From CANJIV01 sp046330225 (GTDB taxonomy: Bacteria > Actinomycetota > Thermoleophilia > Solirubrobacterales > Solirubrobacteraceae): a stretch of DNA of 64,000 nt. How positions within the stretch are numbered: the first letter of the stretch is position 1; the number at the start of each line of letters is the position of its first letter. Both the position numbers and the translations under genes were made by a program. The notes under the pieces are model-generated. The model was not told the origin of the DNA and did no database searches. It saw nothing but the letters and a program-made list of their open reading frames with translations. Of the stretch, positions 56,601 to 63,698 are shown in pieces. The stretch spans positions 558,001 to 622,000 of the forward strand of contig JAXLTD010000001.1 in NCBI GenBank assembly GCA_046330225.1, in the 5' to 3' direction.

Positions 56601-58211
56601 GGCAGCGGCGCGGCGCCGGCGGGGGTCGACACGTCGAACATCCCCGGGATCGGCGCCGGGCCCGGCGCCCGGACGCACTACGCCTTCGACTCGAGCGGCG
56701 CGGGGGGGACCGTCCGGGTCATCGTGATCGACAACTCCCAGGGGTCCCTGGCCGCCAGCGACCCGTACCAGAACCCCGCCGAAGCGCAGCGGCCCTGGCT
56801 CGCCAGCGTGCTCGCCGACGCGAAGGCCCGGGGCATCCCGGCGGTCGTGATGGGCAGCCGCAACCTCAACCCGCGGATCACGCCGAACGTGAACGGGGCC
56901 TCCGACGGCGCCGACGTGGCCAAGCTGCTGCTCGACGGCGGGGCGTCCGCCTACGTCTTCGACCGCCCCGAGGAAAACCGGGCGTTCCGCATCCCGGCCG
57001 GCTCGGCCACGACGATCCCGGCCTTCGGCACCGGGTCGCTGGGCTACCGGTCGCCGATCGCGAACAGCACGAGCGGGCCCGACGCCCTGTTCGGCGGTGC
57101 CGGCTACCTCCTGGCCGAGATCGACGCGTCCAAGCGCGACCCTGCGACCAACCGCGCGCCGGTGACCGCGCGCCTGATCCCGGTCATCGACGACCTCGCC
57201 CTCCAGGCCACGGATGGCACGCTCATCCGCCGCAGCCGCGTCGCCCTCTTCCAGGGCCTCGGCCGGCGTCCGGTCGCCGGCGACCGCTGGGGCCGGGCGG
57301 CGGGCGACGGATCTCCCAACCCGCCGGGCGGCGATCCGTACACGGCCTTTCCGCCCGCGCAGTGCGTGTCGAGCGGGTGCTCGAGCCGCATCGACCCGCA
57401 GTTCAGGTTCACCTCGTCCGATCCCGACCTCGGGGACTTCGTCAAGCAGGACCCGAAGTCGACCAACCTGCGCAAGCCGTTCCAGGATGCGAAGGGCAAG
57501 GTCGTGACCGATTCCTCCTCGGGGCTCTTCTGCGCCTTCAACGCCGGCACCACGAAGGTGACGATCCAGGCCGGCGGCCTCTCGTATACGCAGGCGGTCA
57601 CGATCCAGGCCGGCAGCGTCCAGCAGCCGTGCGGCACGCGCCCGAAGTCCCCGGACCGGTTCGTCCAGCAGCCGCCGGCCTCCCAGCCGTCGCCGGACTC
57701 GCCTCCGCCTCCGCCGGCCGCAGCGGGTGCGCCGCCGCCGCTCGCGCCCCCGCCCCCGCCGGCGATCCCCCCGGTCGCGCCGGTCACTCCGAAGCCGCCT
57801 CCGCCGCCGGTCACGCCGACGCCGCTGATCGCTGCGGCCGCTGCGCCGCTGCTCGCCACGGCCCTGCCCGTCCCGATCACCGGGACCACGCCGCCCGGCT
57901 ACCCCTCCATCGCCCGGCCGATCCCGCCCGGCGGCGCCGTCGCCCGCGTCTACCAGGTCGAGGAGAAGCGCGAGGAGGAGGTCGCGCCCGAGAGCTCGCA
58001 GGCCTTCGCGCGCTACCGCCCCGGCGAGAGCCCCACGCTGCCGGGCGTCCCGATCGTCGCGATGATCGTGGTCGCCGCTGCCGCCGGCGCCACCATCCGC
58101 GGCGCGCGCCGCGGACGCGGCGGCGGCCGGCGTCCGCTTCCCGCGACGGTGTCCGTCCGGACCCGCCCCGTTCCCAGCCACCGAACCGCCCGCCCCAGGA
58201 GGCGACCATGA
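53682..58211 (+). CDS. giant membrane-anchored exported protein: propeller, degenerate phosphoesterase, Pro-rich stalk, C-terminal helix
   Basis: A 1509-residue protein starting with GTG (GTGA overlap). A signal peptide (LAVAAVLALAAVAVLAGLL) leads to an N-terminal ~850 residues of propeller-like repeats. One part, HAVGDVGAMWLWRAETGLWE and GYAVGKGGTLLRYG, resembles the Ycf48-type propeller. Residues ~865-1150 look like a calcineurin-like phosphoesterase (LAVAGHAQCE, LLYTGGRS, YPAVGPGES, VVMGSRNLNP) without its metal ligands. A cysteine-rich beta region and a Pro-rich stalk (PPPPAAAGAPPPLAPPPPPA) follow. Residues ~1455-1475 form a membrane helix with an Arg-rich tail (GARRGRGGGRR). It is probably displayed on the cell surface. 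Confidence 0.78.
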   Translation: MSRARRGAPHLAVAAVLALAAVAVLAGLLAPGRARSAPGGLPQPLPTLGVADTETVLMGAAPDGAPGEAWAYRRLPRDVGAPVVNGQPLELGPVANPQSPDPQLVFLRHTTATGWQMLQTPMDENGATIRGPIPNPLSARTTRAGGGLLMGRDPARAGDRQAVVMTRDPGSRFRILPEPPADVLLPAGIGDPAEALAGERGTGTVVVTAFDQNDKAGVYLAPTGRDAEDGILHWDGLSWTREPVRIPAGSESFFQITALSATSATNAWALARTADALGRGIVLFQRAVQNNAPVWVERPLGSARFRNADTPALSITGVQALGGAADPLTATSAGVWIDLAMKVGGTPTDATIYFDPGAGPGDVTGSWCDAPSVCSQPLNARISGRRGYRSFAWAGPGFGTRVITNPLLPGGDDETNRGTYLSLEGSRFVRRPGGGGNFRRSGAFASATDGWLEGPVRIGTEDRPSKLESWPLALRAPLTAVAPAPGAAAGSLDAGALAVGGDGGVERYTKAGGWQREFLLTGSGAVARPQLRGVAWPEPGRAHAVGDVGAMWLWRAETGLWEKDPAAPVGFEANLMDVAFDPADPDRGYAVGKGGTLLRYGKTWEQEAVPDGLGSANFTQVAFAGRQALVAAGGSVLVNSGGGWEVDGQARALLDTVRSGDPQMVSVAGLPDGGAVAGGRDVVIERDGGPGTPWRFADQPLPGSTVVALGAFRDGGRVRAVVSAVPQIAYPLPDILPPTDPNVPDPIIPPFGLPGDGYVLRETAGGWRDEEQAAFFGSGSDRPLKADPILAFDLDASGSGWAVGGWSGQADSAGRGSGSTGAQGSADRARVQTAGAYRYDPGGSPPGPPSAADAPLALPAGPIRLAVAGHAQCEAPCADLAPQGLGPDRTLAGALGKVAAQAGKPNGPRMLLYTGGRSKPGGAPQSDAEAGRYAELLGGQPGLPVYPAVGPGESAGGQTGAYESAFAGFSTPFGSGAAPAGVDTSNIPGIGAGPGARTHYAFDSSGAGGTVRVIVIDNSQGSLAASDPYQNPAEAQRPWLASVLADAKARGIPAVVMGSRNLNPRITPNVNGASDGADVAKLLLDGGASAYVFDRPEENRAFRIPAGSATTIPAFGTGSLGYRSPIANSTSGPDALFGGAGYLLAEIDASKRDPATNRAPVTARLIPVIDDLALQATDGTLIRRSRVALFQGLGRRPVAGDRWGRAAGDGSPNPPGGDPYTAFPPAQCVSSGCSSRIDPQFRFTSSDPDLGDFVKQDPKSTNLRKPFQDAKGKVVTDSSSGLFCAFNAGTTKVTIQAGGLSYTQAVTIQAGSVQQPCGTRPKSPDRFVQQPPASQPSPDSPPPPPAAAGAPPPLAPPPPPAIPPVAPVTPKPPPPPVTPTPLIAAAAAPLLATALPVPITGTTPPGYPSIARPIPPGGAVARVYQVEEKREEEVAPESSQAFARYRPGESPTLPGVPIVAMIVVAAAAGATIRGARRGRGGGRRPLPATVSVRTRPVPSHRTARPRRRP

Positions 58212-58987
58212 CCTCGACGCTGCGGCGCCTCGCCGCGCCGGCCGCCCTGCTCATCTCCGCGCTCGCGCTCATCGCGTCCTTCACGGGCCTTGCCGGCGCT
58301 GCCAGCTCGGCGGCCCTGCCGGGGATCACCGTGACCCCGAGGCCGTTCGGGATCCTGCGCCTGGACCGGCGCGGCCGCTTCCCGGCGCGGGCGATCCCGA
58401 AGGTGGCGGCGGCGCGCAACGCCGACCGCGTGGGCGGCCAGAGCGCCGAGGCCCTCACCGGCAACTGCAACGCCCAGTCGGTCGACCTGGGCACGTGGTG
58501 CCTGCTCGCTGCTCCCTATCCCGTGCCGAACGAGGACGTGGGGAAGAACAACTACTTCTACGCCACCCAGACCTGCGTGGAGCTGGGCGGGTACCTCCCG
58601 ACCGCGGCCCAGCTCGTCGGGGCCGCCAGCCGCGTGAAGCTCGCGTCGACTATCACCGACTCCCGCCTCACGGCCTCGATCGACCAGGACGCCACCGACG
58701 GCCTGAAGGACCGGCGCGAGATGAGCGCCACGCTCGTCACGACCGCCGCCGGCTCGAGTGCCGCCGGCTCGATCGGCGTCACGGAAGGCTCCCGCGGGGA
58801 CCCGAAGCAGGGGGAGCCCGACCCGGTTCCCTTCCCGGCCAACCCATCGCCGGAGACGCTCCAGTACGTGACGGTCTACGACAACCGCAACCGGGGCGGC
58901 TTCGCCGGCGCCAAGCCGGTCGGCCAGCCCGAGAACTTCCGCTGCGCGTTCGACAAGGAGCAGGGCCCGCCGCGGGAGCTTCAGTAG
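58208..58987 (+). CDS. small exported protein of unknown function, last gene of the exoprotein cluster
   Basis: A 259-residue exported protein whose ATG overlaps the previous stop. Signal peptide LISALALIASFTGLAGA. The mature part contains GNCNAQSVDLGTWCLLA, KNNYFYATQTCVELGGYLPT and YDNRNRGGFAG. The middle block is reminiscent of C-type-lectin or formylglycine-like folds in which an N-terminal block precedes a QTCVELGG stretch, but I cannot assign a family. Four cysteines suggest two disulphides. It ends the overlapping run 43777-58987 and may act with the giant protein before it. Confidence 0.7.
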   Translation: MTSTLRRLAAPAALLISALALIASFTGLAGAASSAALPGITVTPRPFGILRLDRRGRFPARAIPKVAAARNADRVGGQSAEALTGNCNAQSVDLGTWCLLAAPYPVPNEDVGKNNYFYATQTCVELGGYLPTAAQLVGAASRVKLASTITDSRLTASIDQDATDGLKDRREMSATLVTTAAGSSAAGSIGVTEGSRGDPKQGEPDPVPFPANPSPETLQYVTVYDNRNRGGFAGAKPVGQPENFRCAFDKEQGPPRELQ

Positions 58988-59010
58988 CGGCGGCCGGAGG
59001 GGGGCCGGGG

Positions 59011-59200
59011 CCCCGTCCCGAACCTGCGCACGTCAGCCACCAGATCGGTGGCTGAGATGCACGAGAAGGCGGGGCGCACGCCCCCGTCCCGAACCTGCGC
59101 ACGTCAGCCACCAGATCGGTGGCTGAGATGCACGAGAACCGGGACGCACGCCCCCGTCCCGAACCTGCGCAGACCATCCATCCGATCGGCTGGATGGATG
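59011..59200 (+). repeat. three tandem repeats with hairpins between convergent genes
   Basis: CCCCGTCCCGAACCTGCGCA occurs at 59011, 59082 and 59152, spaced by 71 and 70 bases. In copies 1 and 2 it is followed by the same hairpin, TCAGCCACC and GGTGGCTGA around AGATC (59033-59055 and 59104-59126). In copy 3 the hairpin is CATCCATCC and GGATGGATG (59175-59183 and 59192-59200) around an eight-base loop. The 342-base gap 58988-59329 holds this and no gene. The unit is most like a structured RNA element or terminator repeat. Confidence 0.8.
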
Positions 59201-59329
59201 ACGCCGGGCGGCGTGCGGCCGGAACCGGCGGGACAGAGAACCGGACCGTCCACGCCACGTCGCCTGGACGGCGCTGCCGGCACAGGGGAAGGCGGCTGCG
59301 CCCGGCGACCGCCCGACGCGCCCGCCCGG

Positions 59330-59686
59330 CTACGCGGGCCCGCCGCCGCGCTCGGGCGAGAACCGGTAGCCGACGCCGAAGTGGGTGTGGATGTACTCCC
59401 AGGCCGGCGCGGCCGTGTGGAGCTTGCGGCGCACCTTCCGGACGAACACGTCGACCGACCGGTCGCGGTGGGTCATCGCGCCGCCCCAGACCAGCTCGTA
59501 GATGACCTCGCGCGGGACCACGCGATCCTGGCGCTCGGCCAGGACGAAGAACGTCTGGAACTCGCGGACCGTCAGCCCGACCCGGCGTCCGTCGGCGAGC
59601 ACCTGGTACTCGCCGGGGAGCACCGCGAGATTGCCGGCCTCCATCACCGCGGGCAGGGGCTCGGTCGTAGGAAGCCGGGGCAGCAT
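59330..59686 (-). CDS. receiver-less OmpR/PhoP-type winged-helix DNA-binding protein
   Basis: A 118-residue protein that consists of little more than an OmpR/PhoB-type winged-helix domain. LTVREFQTFFVLAERQDRVV is the N-terminal sheet/helix region, SVDVFVRKVRRKL the recognition helix, and YIHTHFGVGYRF the wing. No receiver domain is present; the N-terminal 20 residues are too short. It resembles the C-terminal domain of PhoP. The ATG is 39 bases downstream of a four-unit PHO box (leftward). Its paralogue lies at 60553. A regulator of the Pho region is likely, but how it senses phosphate is unclear. Confidence 0.85.
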   Translation of the reverse strand: MLPRLPTTEPLPAVMEAGNLAVLPGEYQVLADGRRVGLTVREFQTFFVLAERQDRVVPREVIYELVWGGAMTHRDRSVDVFVRKVRRKLHTAAPAWEYIHTHFGVGYRFSPERGGGPA

Positions 59687-59698
59687 GGCGGGAGCCCG

Positions 59699-59764
59699 AC
59701 GCTAGGCCAGCGGCGCCCAGCCGCTGTGAAGCCCCGGTGACGGGGTGGAGAAGATCCGGTGAAC
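59699..59764 (-). promoter_or_regulatory. four-unit PHO box and minus-10 box before the first winged-helix gene
   Basis: Read leftward: GTTCACC, CTTCTCC, CGTCACC, CTTCACA in exact 11-base phase (plus-strand starts 59758, 59747, 59736, 59725). TAGCGT (59704 to 59699) lies 20 bases past the last unit and 12 bases before the ATG, as in the other arrays. The layout is nearly the same as that before the phosphoesterase-like gene at 35313. Confidence 0.8.
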
Positions 59765-59800
59765 GGCGCCGGGCGGGACCGGCGCCGCCGGGCGGTCCGC

Positions 59801-60433
59801 CTAGCCGCGCGACCGCTTCAGCGAGATGCCTTCCAGCAGGTGGGCGACGCTCTCGCAGGCGTCGACCGCTTGCTCGAGCGACTCGAAGATGTCCTTCCAG
59901 CGGATCACGATCATCGGGTCGATCCCGTTCGCGAACAGCGAGGCCACGCCGTCGCGGGCCAGGCGGTCGCCTTCGTTCTCGAGCCGGTGAATCTCGACCA
60001 GGTGCCCGCTGAGGTCCTTGCCGGTGCGGAGGTCGCGGAGCGCGCTCGACACCTGCTCCGCGGCCGCGACGAGCACGTCGGCGAGCTGCACGGCCTGCTC
60101 CATGGTGGCCTCGACCCCGTAGAGCCCAAGCTGGTCGCCGGCCTGCTCGGCGTAGTCGACGATGTCGTCGAGCGTGCGGGCCAGCTCGTAGGCGTCGGCG
60201 TAGTCGAGCGGCGGACGTCCGTGGCCGTTCTCGTTGAGGCGGTGGATGATGTCGTGCGTGATGCGGTCGCCCTCCTGCTCGACGAGCAGGAGGTCGCGGG
60301 CCAGCCCGGCGCGCTCGGGGAACTCGGCGAGCATGTCGCGCAGGAGCAGGCTGCCGCGCTGCGTATTCCGGCCGGCCTCTTCGAACAAGCCGTAGAGGCC
60401 GTCGTCGACGCGGGTGGGTCCGAATCGGGGCAT
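59801..60433 (-). CDS. DUF47 (PhoU-like) family protein
   Basis: A 210-residue all-helical protein of the DUF47/YkaA family, structurally similar to PhoU. The metal/phosphate-related blocks are LLVEQEGDRITHDIIHRLNE, ARTLDDIVDYAEQAGD and IHRLENEGDRLARDGVASLF with EGD-type clusters. Members often pair with a Pit phosphate permease. No pit gene adjoins here; the neighbours are the two winged-helix genes and pst genes. TACGGT at 60445-60440, six bases before ATG 60433, suggests a leaderless promoter. It could modulate phosphate uptake. Confidence 0.85.
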   Translation of the reverse strand: MPRFGPTRVDDGLYGLFEEAGRNTQRGSLLLRDMLAEFPERAGLARDLLLVEQEGDRITHDIIHRLNENGHGRPPLDYADAYELARTLDDIVDYAEQAGDQLGLYGVEATMEQAVQLADVLVAAAEQVSSALRDLRTGKDLSGHLVEIHRLENEGDRLARDGVASLFANGIDPMIVIRWKDIFESLEQAVDACESVAHLLEGISLKRSRG

Positions 60434-60482
60434 TCCCGCACCGTACCGGCTCCGATCGCGCACGTTGGCGCGCCGCGGCGGC

Positions 60483-60522
60483 GTTCACAGGCGTTTCACA
60501 GGGGCTTCACGGGCCGGTAACG
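60483..60522 (+). promoter_or_regulatory. four-unit PHO box between the DUF47 gene and the second winged-helix gene
   Basis: Units GTTCACA (60483), TTTCACA (60494), CTTCACG (60505) and GGTAACG (60516) follow one another at 11-base intervals. The array ends 30 bases before the GTG at 60553 and 50 bases upstream of the divergent DUF47 start. It is likely to activate the rightward winged-helix/PstS/PstB/PhoU genes and perhaps the leftward DUF47 gene. Confidence 0.8.
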
Positions 60523-60552
60523 CCCTCGGGCTCCGGTCCGCGAGAGGCTGGC

Positions 60553-60912
60553 GTGCGCATGAAAGCGACCTCTGGTCAGACCGACGTGGTTCTCGCCGGG
60601 GAGCTCGAGATCCGCCCTGCCGAGAGCCTCGCCCTCGCCGGCGGCCGCCCGCTCACGTTCTCGGTGCGGGAGTGGCGGGTGCTCACCGTGCTCGCCGGCC
60701 GCCCCGACCGGATCGTGTCGCGGGACCAGCTCTACGAAGAGGCCTGGGGCGCGCCGCTGCGGCCCGGCGACCGCTCGGTCGACGTCTATGTCCACAAGGT
60801 GCGCGCAAAGCTCGAGCAGGCGCTCCCGGCCTGGCGCTTCATCCACACCCACGTCGGGTTCGGGTACCGGTTCTCCGCAGAGCCGGCGCGGCCGGCCGGC
60901 GGGAACCGCTGA
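60553..60912 (+). CDS. receiver-less PhoP-type winged-helix DNA-binding protein, paralogue
   Basis: A 119-residue protein made only of an OmpR/PhoB-type winged-helix domain with a short N-terminal extension: FSVREWRVLTVLAGRPDRIV, DRSVDVYVHKVRAKL and FIHTHVGFGYRFSAEP. It is clearly paralogous to the protein at 59330, sharing most of the helix-wing part. GAGAGG at 60542-60547 serves GTG 60553 or ATG 60559. It lies immediately behind a four-unit PHO box, so it may autoregulate. No histidine kinase of the PhoR type is present in the window. Confidence 0.85.
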   Translation: MRMKATSGQTDVVLAGELEIRPAESLALAGGRPLTFSVREWRVLTVLAGRPDRIVSRDQLYEEAWGAPLRPGDRSVDVYVHKVRAKLEQALPAWRFIHTHVGFGYRFSAEPARPAGGNR

Positions 60913-60921
60913 TCCGCGGCC

Positions 60922-61905
60922 GTGACGCTCCGGCCCGGTCCCGTCGGCTCGTCGCAGGCGCTTGCCTGCCTGGCCTGGCTTGCCGCGAGCGCCGCGGTGG
61001 CGGCGTGCGGCGGCGAGGACGCCCCGCGGGCGGCAGCCGGCTCGGGGCTCAGCGGGTCGGTGACCATGGCCCGGCCGGCGGAGCTTGCCGCCGTCGGGGC
61101 CGCGGCTGCCGCCGGCTTCCAGGCCGCGCACCCGAACGTCCGGGTGGCTCCAGCCCCGGCCGGCCACGACGCCGGTGCGCGGGTGTGCGCCGGCCGGGTG
61201 CAGGTCGTGCTGGCCATCGCGGCGCCAAGCCGAGCCGGCCGCCGGGCCTGTGCCCGCCGCGGCCAGCGGCTCGCGGCGATTCCAATCGGCACGGCCGCCG
61301 TCGCCTACGTGGCGAACCGCGGGCTGGGGATGGACTGCCTGACCACGGTCCAGCTGCGCCGCCTGTGGCAGCGCGGCTCCCGGATCACGACCTACCGGGC
61401 GATCGATGCCGGGCTGCCGCCGGTGCGGGTCGCGCTCTCGGGATCGCCGCCCGGCAGCGCCGCGGCGGCCCAGTTTGCCGCCGTCGCCGGCGGCCCGCGG
61501 GGGCGCCTGCGGCGCGATGCCGATCGCACCGGCTCTGACGTCAGCGTGCTCGCCCGGGTCGCGGATGCCCGCGGCGGATCCGGGTTCGTCCCCTCCAGCG
61601 TGTTCGCGGCCGGCCCGCGCGGCGCGGCGCCGGTGAGCATCCGGGCCGGCGGCGCCTGCGTGGCGCCGACCGCGGCGGCGATCGCCTCGGGGCGGTACCC
61701 GGCCCTGGCTGCGCCCGTCGTGGCCGTGGTGACGGCCCACGCCGCACAGCGGCCGGCCACGGGCAGCCTGCTGGCCTGGATGCTGGACCGCAACGGCGAG
61801 ATTGCCGCGGCGGCGGGGCTCGTGCCTCTCACCGGCGCGGCGCGCGCGGCGGCCGAGCGGCGCCTGGCGGCGCTGCGGGCCGGCGCGCCCCAGGGCGAGG
61901 GGTAG
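60922..61905 (+). CDS. PstS-family phosphate-binding lipoprotein, divergent
   Basis: A 327-residue exported lipoprotein starting with GTG ten bases after the winged-helix gene. Signal and lipobox: LACLAWLAASAAVAAC. The mature part has PstS-like features in weak form: LAAVGAAAAAGFQAAHPNVR, TAAVAYVANRGLGMDCLTTV, SGSPPGSAAAAQFAAVAGG. The phosphate-loop motifs are less clear than in the other PstS proteins. It could bind phosphate, phosphonate or sulphate. Its place between a PHO-box regulator and pstB supports a phosphate role. Confidence 0.78.
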   Translation: MTLRPGPVGSSQALACLAWLAASAAVAACGGEDAPRAAAGSGLSGSVTMARPAELAAVGAAAAAGFQAAHPNVRVAPAPAGHDAGARVCAGRVQVVLAIAAPSRAGRRACARRGQRLAAIPIGTAAVAYVANRGLGMDCLTTVQLRRLWQRGSRITTYRAIDAGLPPVRVALSGSPPGSAAAAQFAAVAGGPRGRLRRDADRTGSDVSVLARVADARGGSGFVPSSVFAAGPRGAAPVSIRAGGACVAPTAAAIASGRYPALAAPVVAVVTAHAAQRPATGSLLAWMLDRNGEIAAAAGLVPLTGAARAAAERRLAALRAGAPQGEG

Positions 61906-62107
61906 TGGCCGCTGCCGTGAGCAACCACTAGTGCGCCCATCCGGCGACGATCCGGCAGCGGCAGCCGGGCTCTCGCGCCCGTTGCCGCATCCGCGTTCGG
62001 GCGCCCATCACCGCCTGCACGCCGACGGGGCCGCCCAGCCCCCGACCGCGTCCGCGCCCGCGGGGTTCCGTGCGGCGCTGCCCTACGAGTTCTGGGAGCA
62101 CGAGGCC

Positions 62108-62875
62108 GTGTTCGAGATCGAGGACCTGACGGTCTCCTACGCCGGCCGCCCCGCCGTGGCCGGCGTCTCGATGGCCATGCACGAGCTGGAGATCACCGCG
62201 CTGATCGGCCCGTCGGGGTGCGGCAAGAGCACGCTGCTGCGCAGCTTGAACCGCCTGACCGAGCTCGTGCCGGGCTCGGAGACCTCGGGCCGGATCCGCT
62301 ACCGCGGCGCCGACGCCCTTGCGCCCCAGGCCGACCCGGTCGCCCTGCGCCGCCGCGTCGGCCTCGTCGCGCAGCGACCGGCGCCGTTTCGCGGCTCGAT
62401 CTTCGACAACGTCGCCTTCGGTCTCAAGATCCACCACCGGCACGCCGATCTCGACGCCGCCGTCGAGTTCGCGCTGCGCCGCTGCGGACTGTGGGAGGAG
62501 GTCGGCGGGCGCCTGCGGGCGAGCGCCGCCGGGCTCTCGCTCGGGCAGCAGCAGCGCCTCTGCATCGCTCGGGCCGTCGCGGTCGAGCCCGACGTCCTGC
62601 TCCTCGACGAGCCCTGCGCGGCGCTCGATCCGATCTCGACCGGCCGCATCGAGGACCTCCTGCTTGCCCTGCGCGACCACCTGACCGTCGTGATCGTCAC
62701 CCACAACATGCAGCAGGCCGCCCGGATCTCGGACGTGACCGCGGTGCTCCTCTCCGGGAATCGCGACGACGCGGGCGGACCAGGGCGGCTGGTCGAATAC
62801 GATGCGACCGAACGGGTGTTCACCGATCCGGCGGATGCCCGGACCGCCGCGTACGTGACTGGGAGGCTGGGCTGA
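62108..62875 (+). CDS. pstB: second PstB-type ATPase with altered signature
   Basis: A 255-residue ATPase from GTG 62108; an alternative GTG at 61931 adds 59 residues of low complexity. Walker A GPSGCGKST, Walker B VLLLDEPCAALDP. The LSGGQ signature reads LSLGQQQRLCIAR, with Leu where the third residue is normally Gly. The Q-loop region is LVAQRPAPFRGSIFDNVAFG. PstB of the first operon has a regular signature. No permease genes are present between the upstream PstS-like gene and this one. It may work with permeases encoded beyond the right edge or with PstCA of the first operon. Confidence 0.88.
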   Translation: MFEIEDLTVSYAGRPAVAGVSMAMHELEITALIGPSGCGKSTLLRSLNRLTELVPGSETSGRIRYRGADALAPQADPVALRRRVGLVAQRPAPFRGSIFDNVAFGLKIHHRHADLDAAVEFALRRCGLWEEVGGRLRASAAGLSLGQQQRLCIARAVAVEPDVLLLDEPCAALDPISTGRIEDLLLALRDHLTVVIVTHNMQQAARISDVTAVLLSGNRDDAGGPGRLVEYDATERVFTDPADARTAAYVTGRLG

Positions 62876-62877
62876 AG

Positions 62878-63561
62878 ATGGAGACGCGCCACGGATTCAC
62901 CGAGCAGCTGCGGGGCCTCGAGCAGCAGACGCTCGAGGGCTTCGACTTCGTGATCCAGAGCCTCGACCGCACGATGGAGGCGCTCAATCACCGCGACATC
63001 GAGCTGGCGAGCATCGTGATCGCCGACGATGACCGGATCGACGGCCGCTACCTGGAGGTGCACCAGGGCGTGCTGACGCTGCTGGCGCTTCAGTCCCCGG
63101 TCGCCACGGACCTGCGGATCGTGGCGGCGCTGCTGCACGTGGTGAAGCACCTCGAGCGCATGGGCGACCAGTGCGTGAACATCTGCAAGCTCCTGCCGCT
63201 CGCCGGCCACGAGCCGCCGGTCGATGCGGAGCTCATGCAGAAGATCGACCGCATGGGTGTCACGACGCGGTCGATGGTCCAGCAGTCGAAGCTCGCCTTC
63301 GAGTCGCGCGACGCCGGCGCGGCGGAGGACCTCGTTCGCCAGGACGACGAAGTTGACCGGCTCAACCGCGAGATCTTCCGGCGGGCGCTGGAGATCGGCG
63401 ACGACGTCGACATGCGGGAATGGGCGATGCTCATGATCCTCATCGCCCGCTGCCTCGAGCGCATCGGCGACAACGCGATCGACATCGGGGAGCACGCGGC
63501 CTTCGTGGCGACGGGCCTCTTCCGCGAGTTCGAGGACGCCTCGGGCCAGAGCCCGGGCTAG
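62878..63561 (+). CDS. phoU: phosphate-signalling regulator PhoU
   Basis: A 227-residue helical protein of the PhoU family, two three-helix bundles with metal-cluster motifs: DDDRIDGRYLEVHQG and HLERMGDQCVNICKL, then QDDEVDRLNREIFRRAL and CLERIGDNAIDIGEHAAF. In other bacteria it couples the Pst transporter to PhoR and restrains the Pho response. It lies two bases after pstB stop and is preceded by GGGAGG at 62861-62866. It stands with receiver-less regulators; its partner kinase is not visible in the window. Confidence 0.95.
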   Translation: METRHGFTEQLRGLEQQTLEGFDFVIQSLDRTMEALNHRDIELASIVIADDDRIDGRYLEVHQGVLTLLALQSPVATDLRIVAALLHVVKHLERMGDQCVNICKLLPLAGHEPPVDAELMQKIDRMGVTTRSMVQQSKLAFESRDAGAAEDLVRQDDEVDRLNREIFRRALEIGDDVDMREWAMLMILIARCLERIGDNAIDIGEHAAFVATGLFREFEDASGQSPG

Positions 63562-63582
63562 ACGGCTGAGCCAATTCGGCCC

Positions 63583-63638
63583 GTTTTTCGGGCGTTCACG
63601 GGCTTTCACGCCATGTTCACATCGCGCCCCGATACGGC
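63583..63638 (+). promoter_or_regulatory. PHO-box array and minus-10 box before the right-edge pstS
   Basis: GTTTTTC (63583), GTTCACG (63594), TTTCACG (63604) and GTTCACA (63615) are spaced by 11, 10 and 11 bases. TACGGC at 63633-63638 comes 11 bases after the last unit. The start codon is 77 bases further on. The spacing is less regular than in the other arrays, but the units are close to the consensus. Confidence 0.7.
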
Positions 63639-63698
63639 TGACACTCTCCTGCCGCCCATGCGGAACCGCTCCGGTTCCCCACACGACAAGGAGATGAT

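Noticed and set aside
53511..58181. Very long leftward open frame (1556 codons) opposite the giant exported protein
   Set aside because: It is Arg/Gly/Ala-rich without any domain and mirrors the GC pattern of the rightward gene, which has a signal peptide, domains and coupled start and stop.
59011..59200. CRISPR array
   Set aside because: Only three units, repeats are longer than spacers would allow, the hairpin changes in unit 3, and no cas genes are present.
59048..59740. Rightward open frame across the hairpin repeats and the winged-helix gene
   Set aside because: Low-complexity translation covering repeats and opposing a clear DNA-binding domain.
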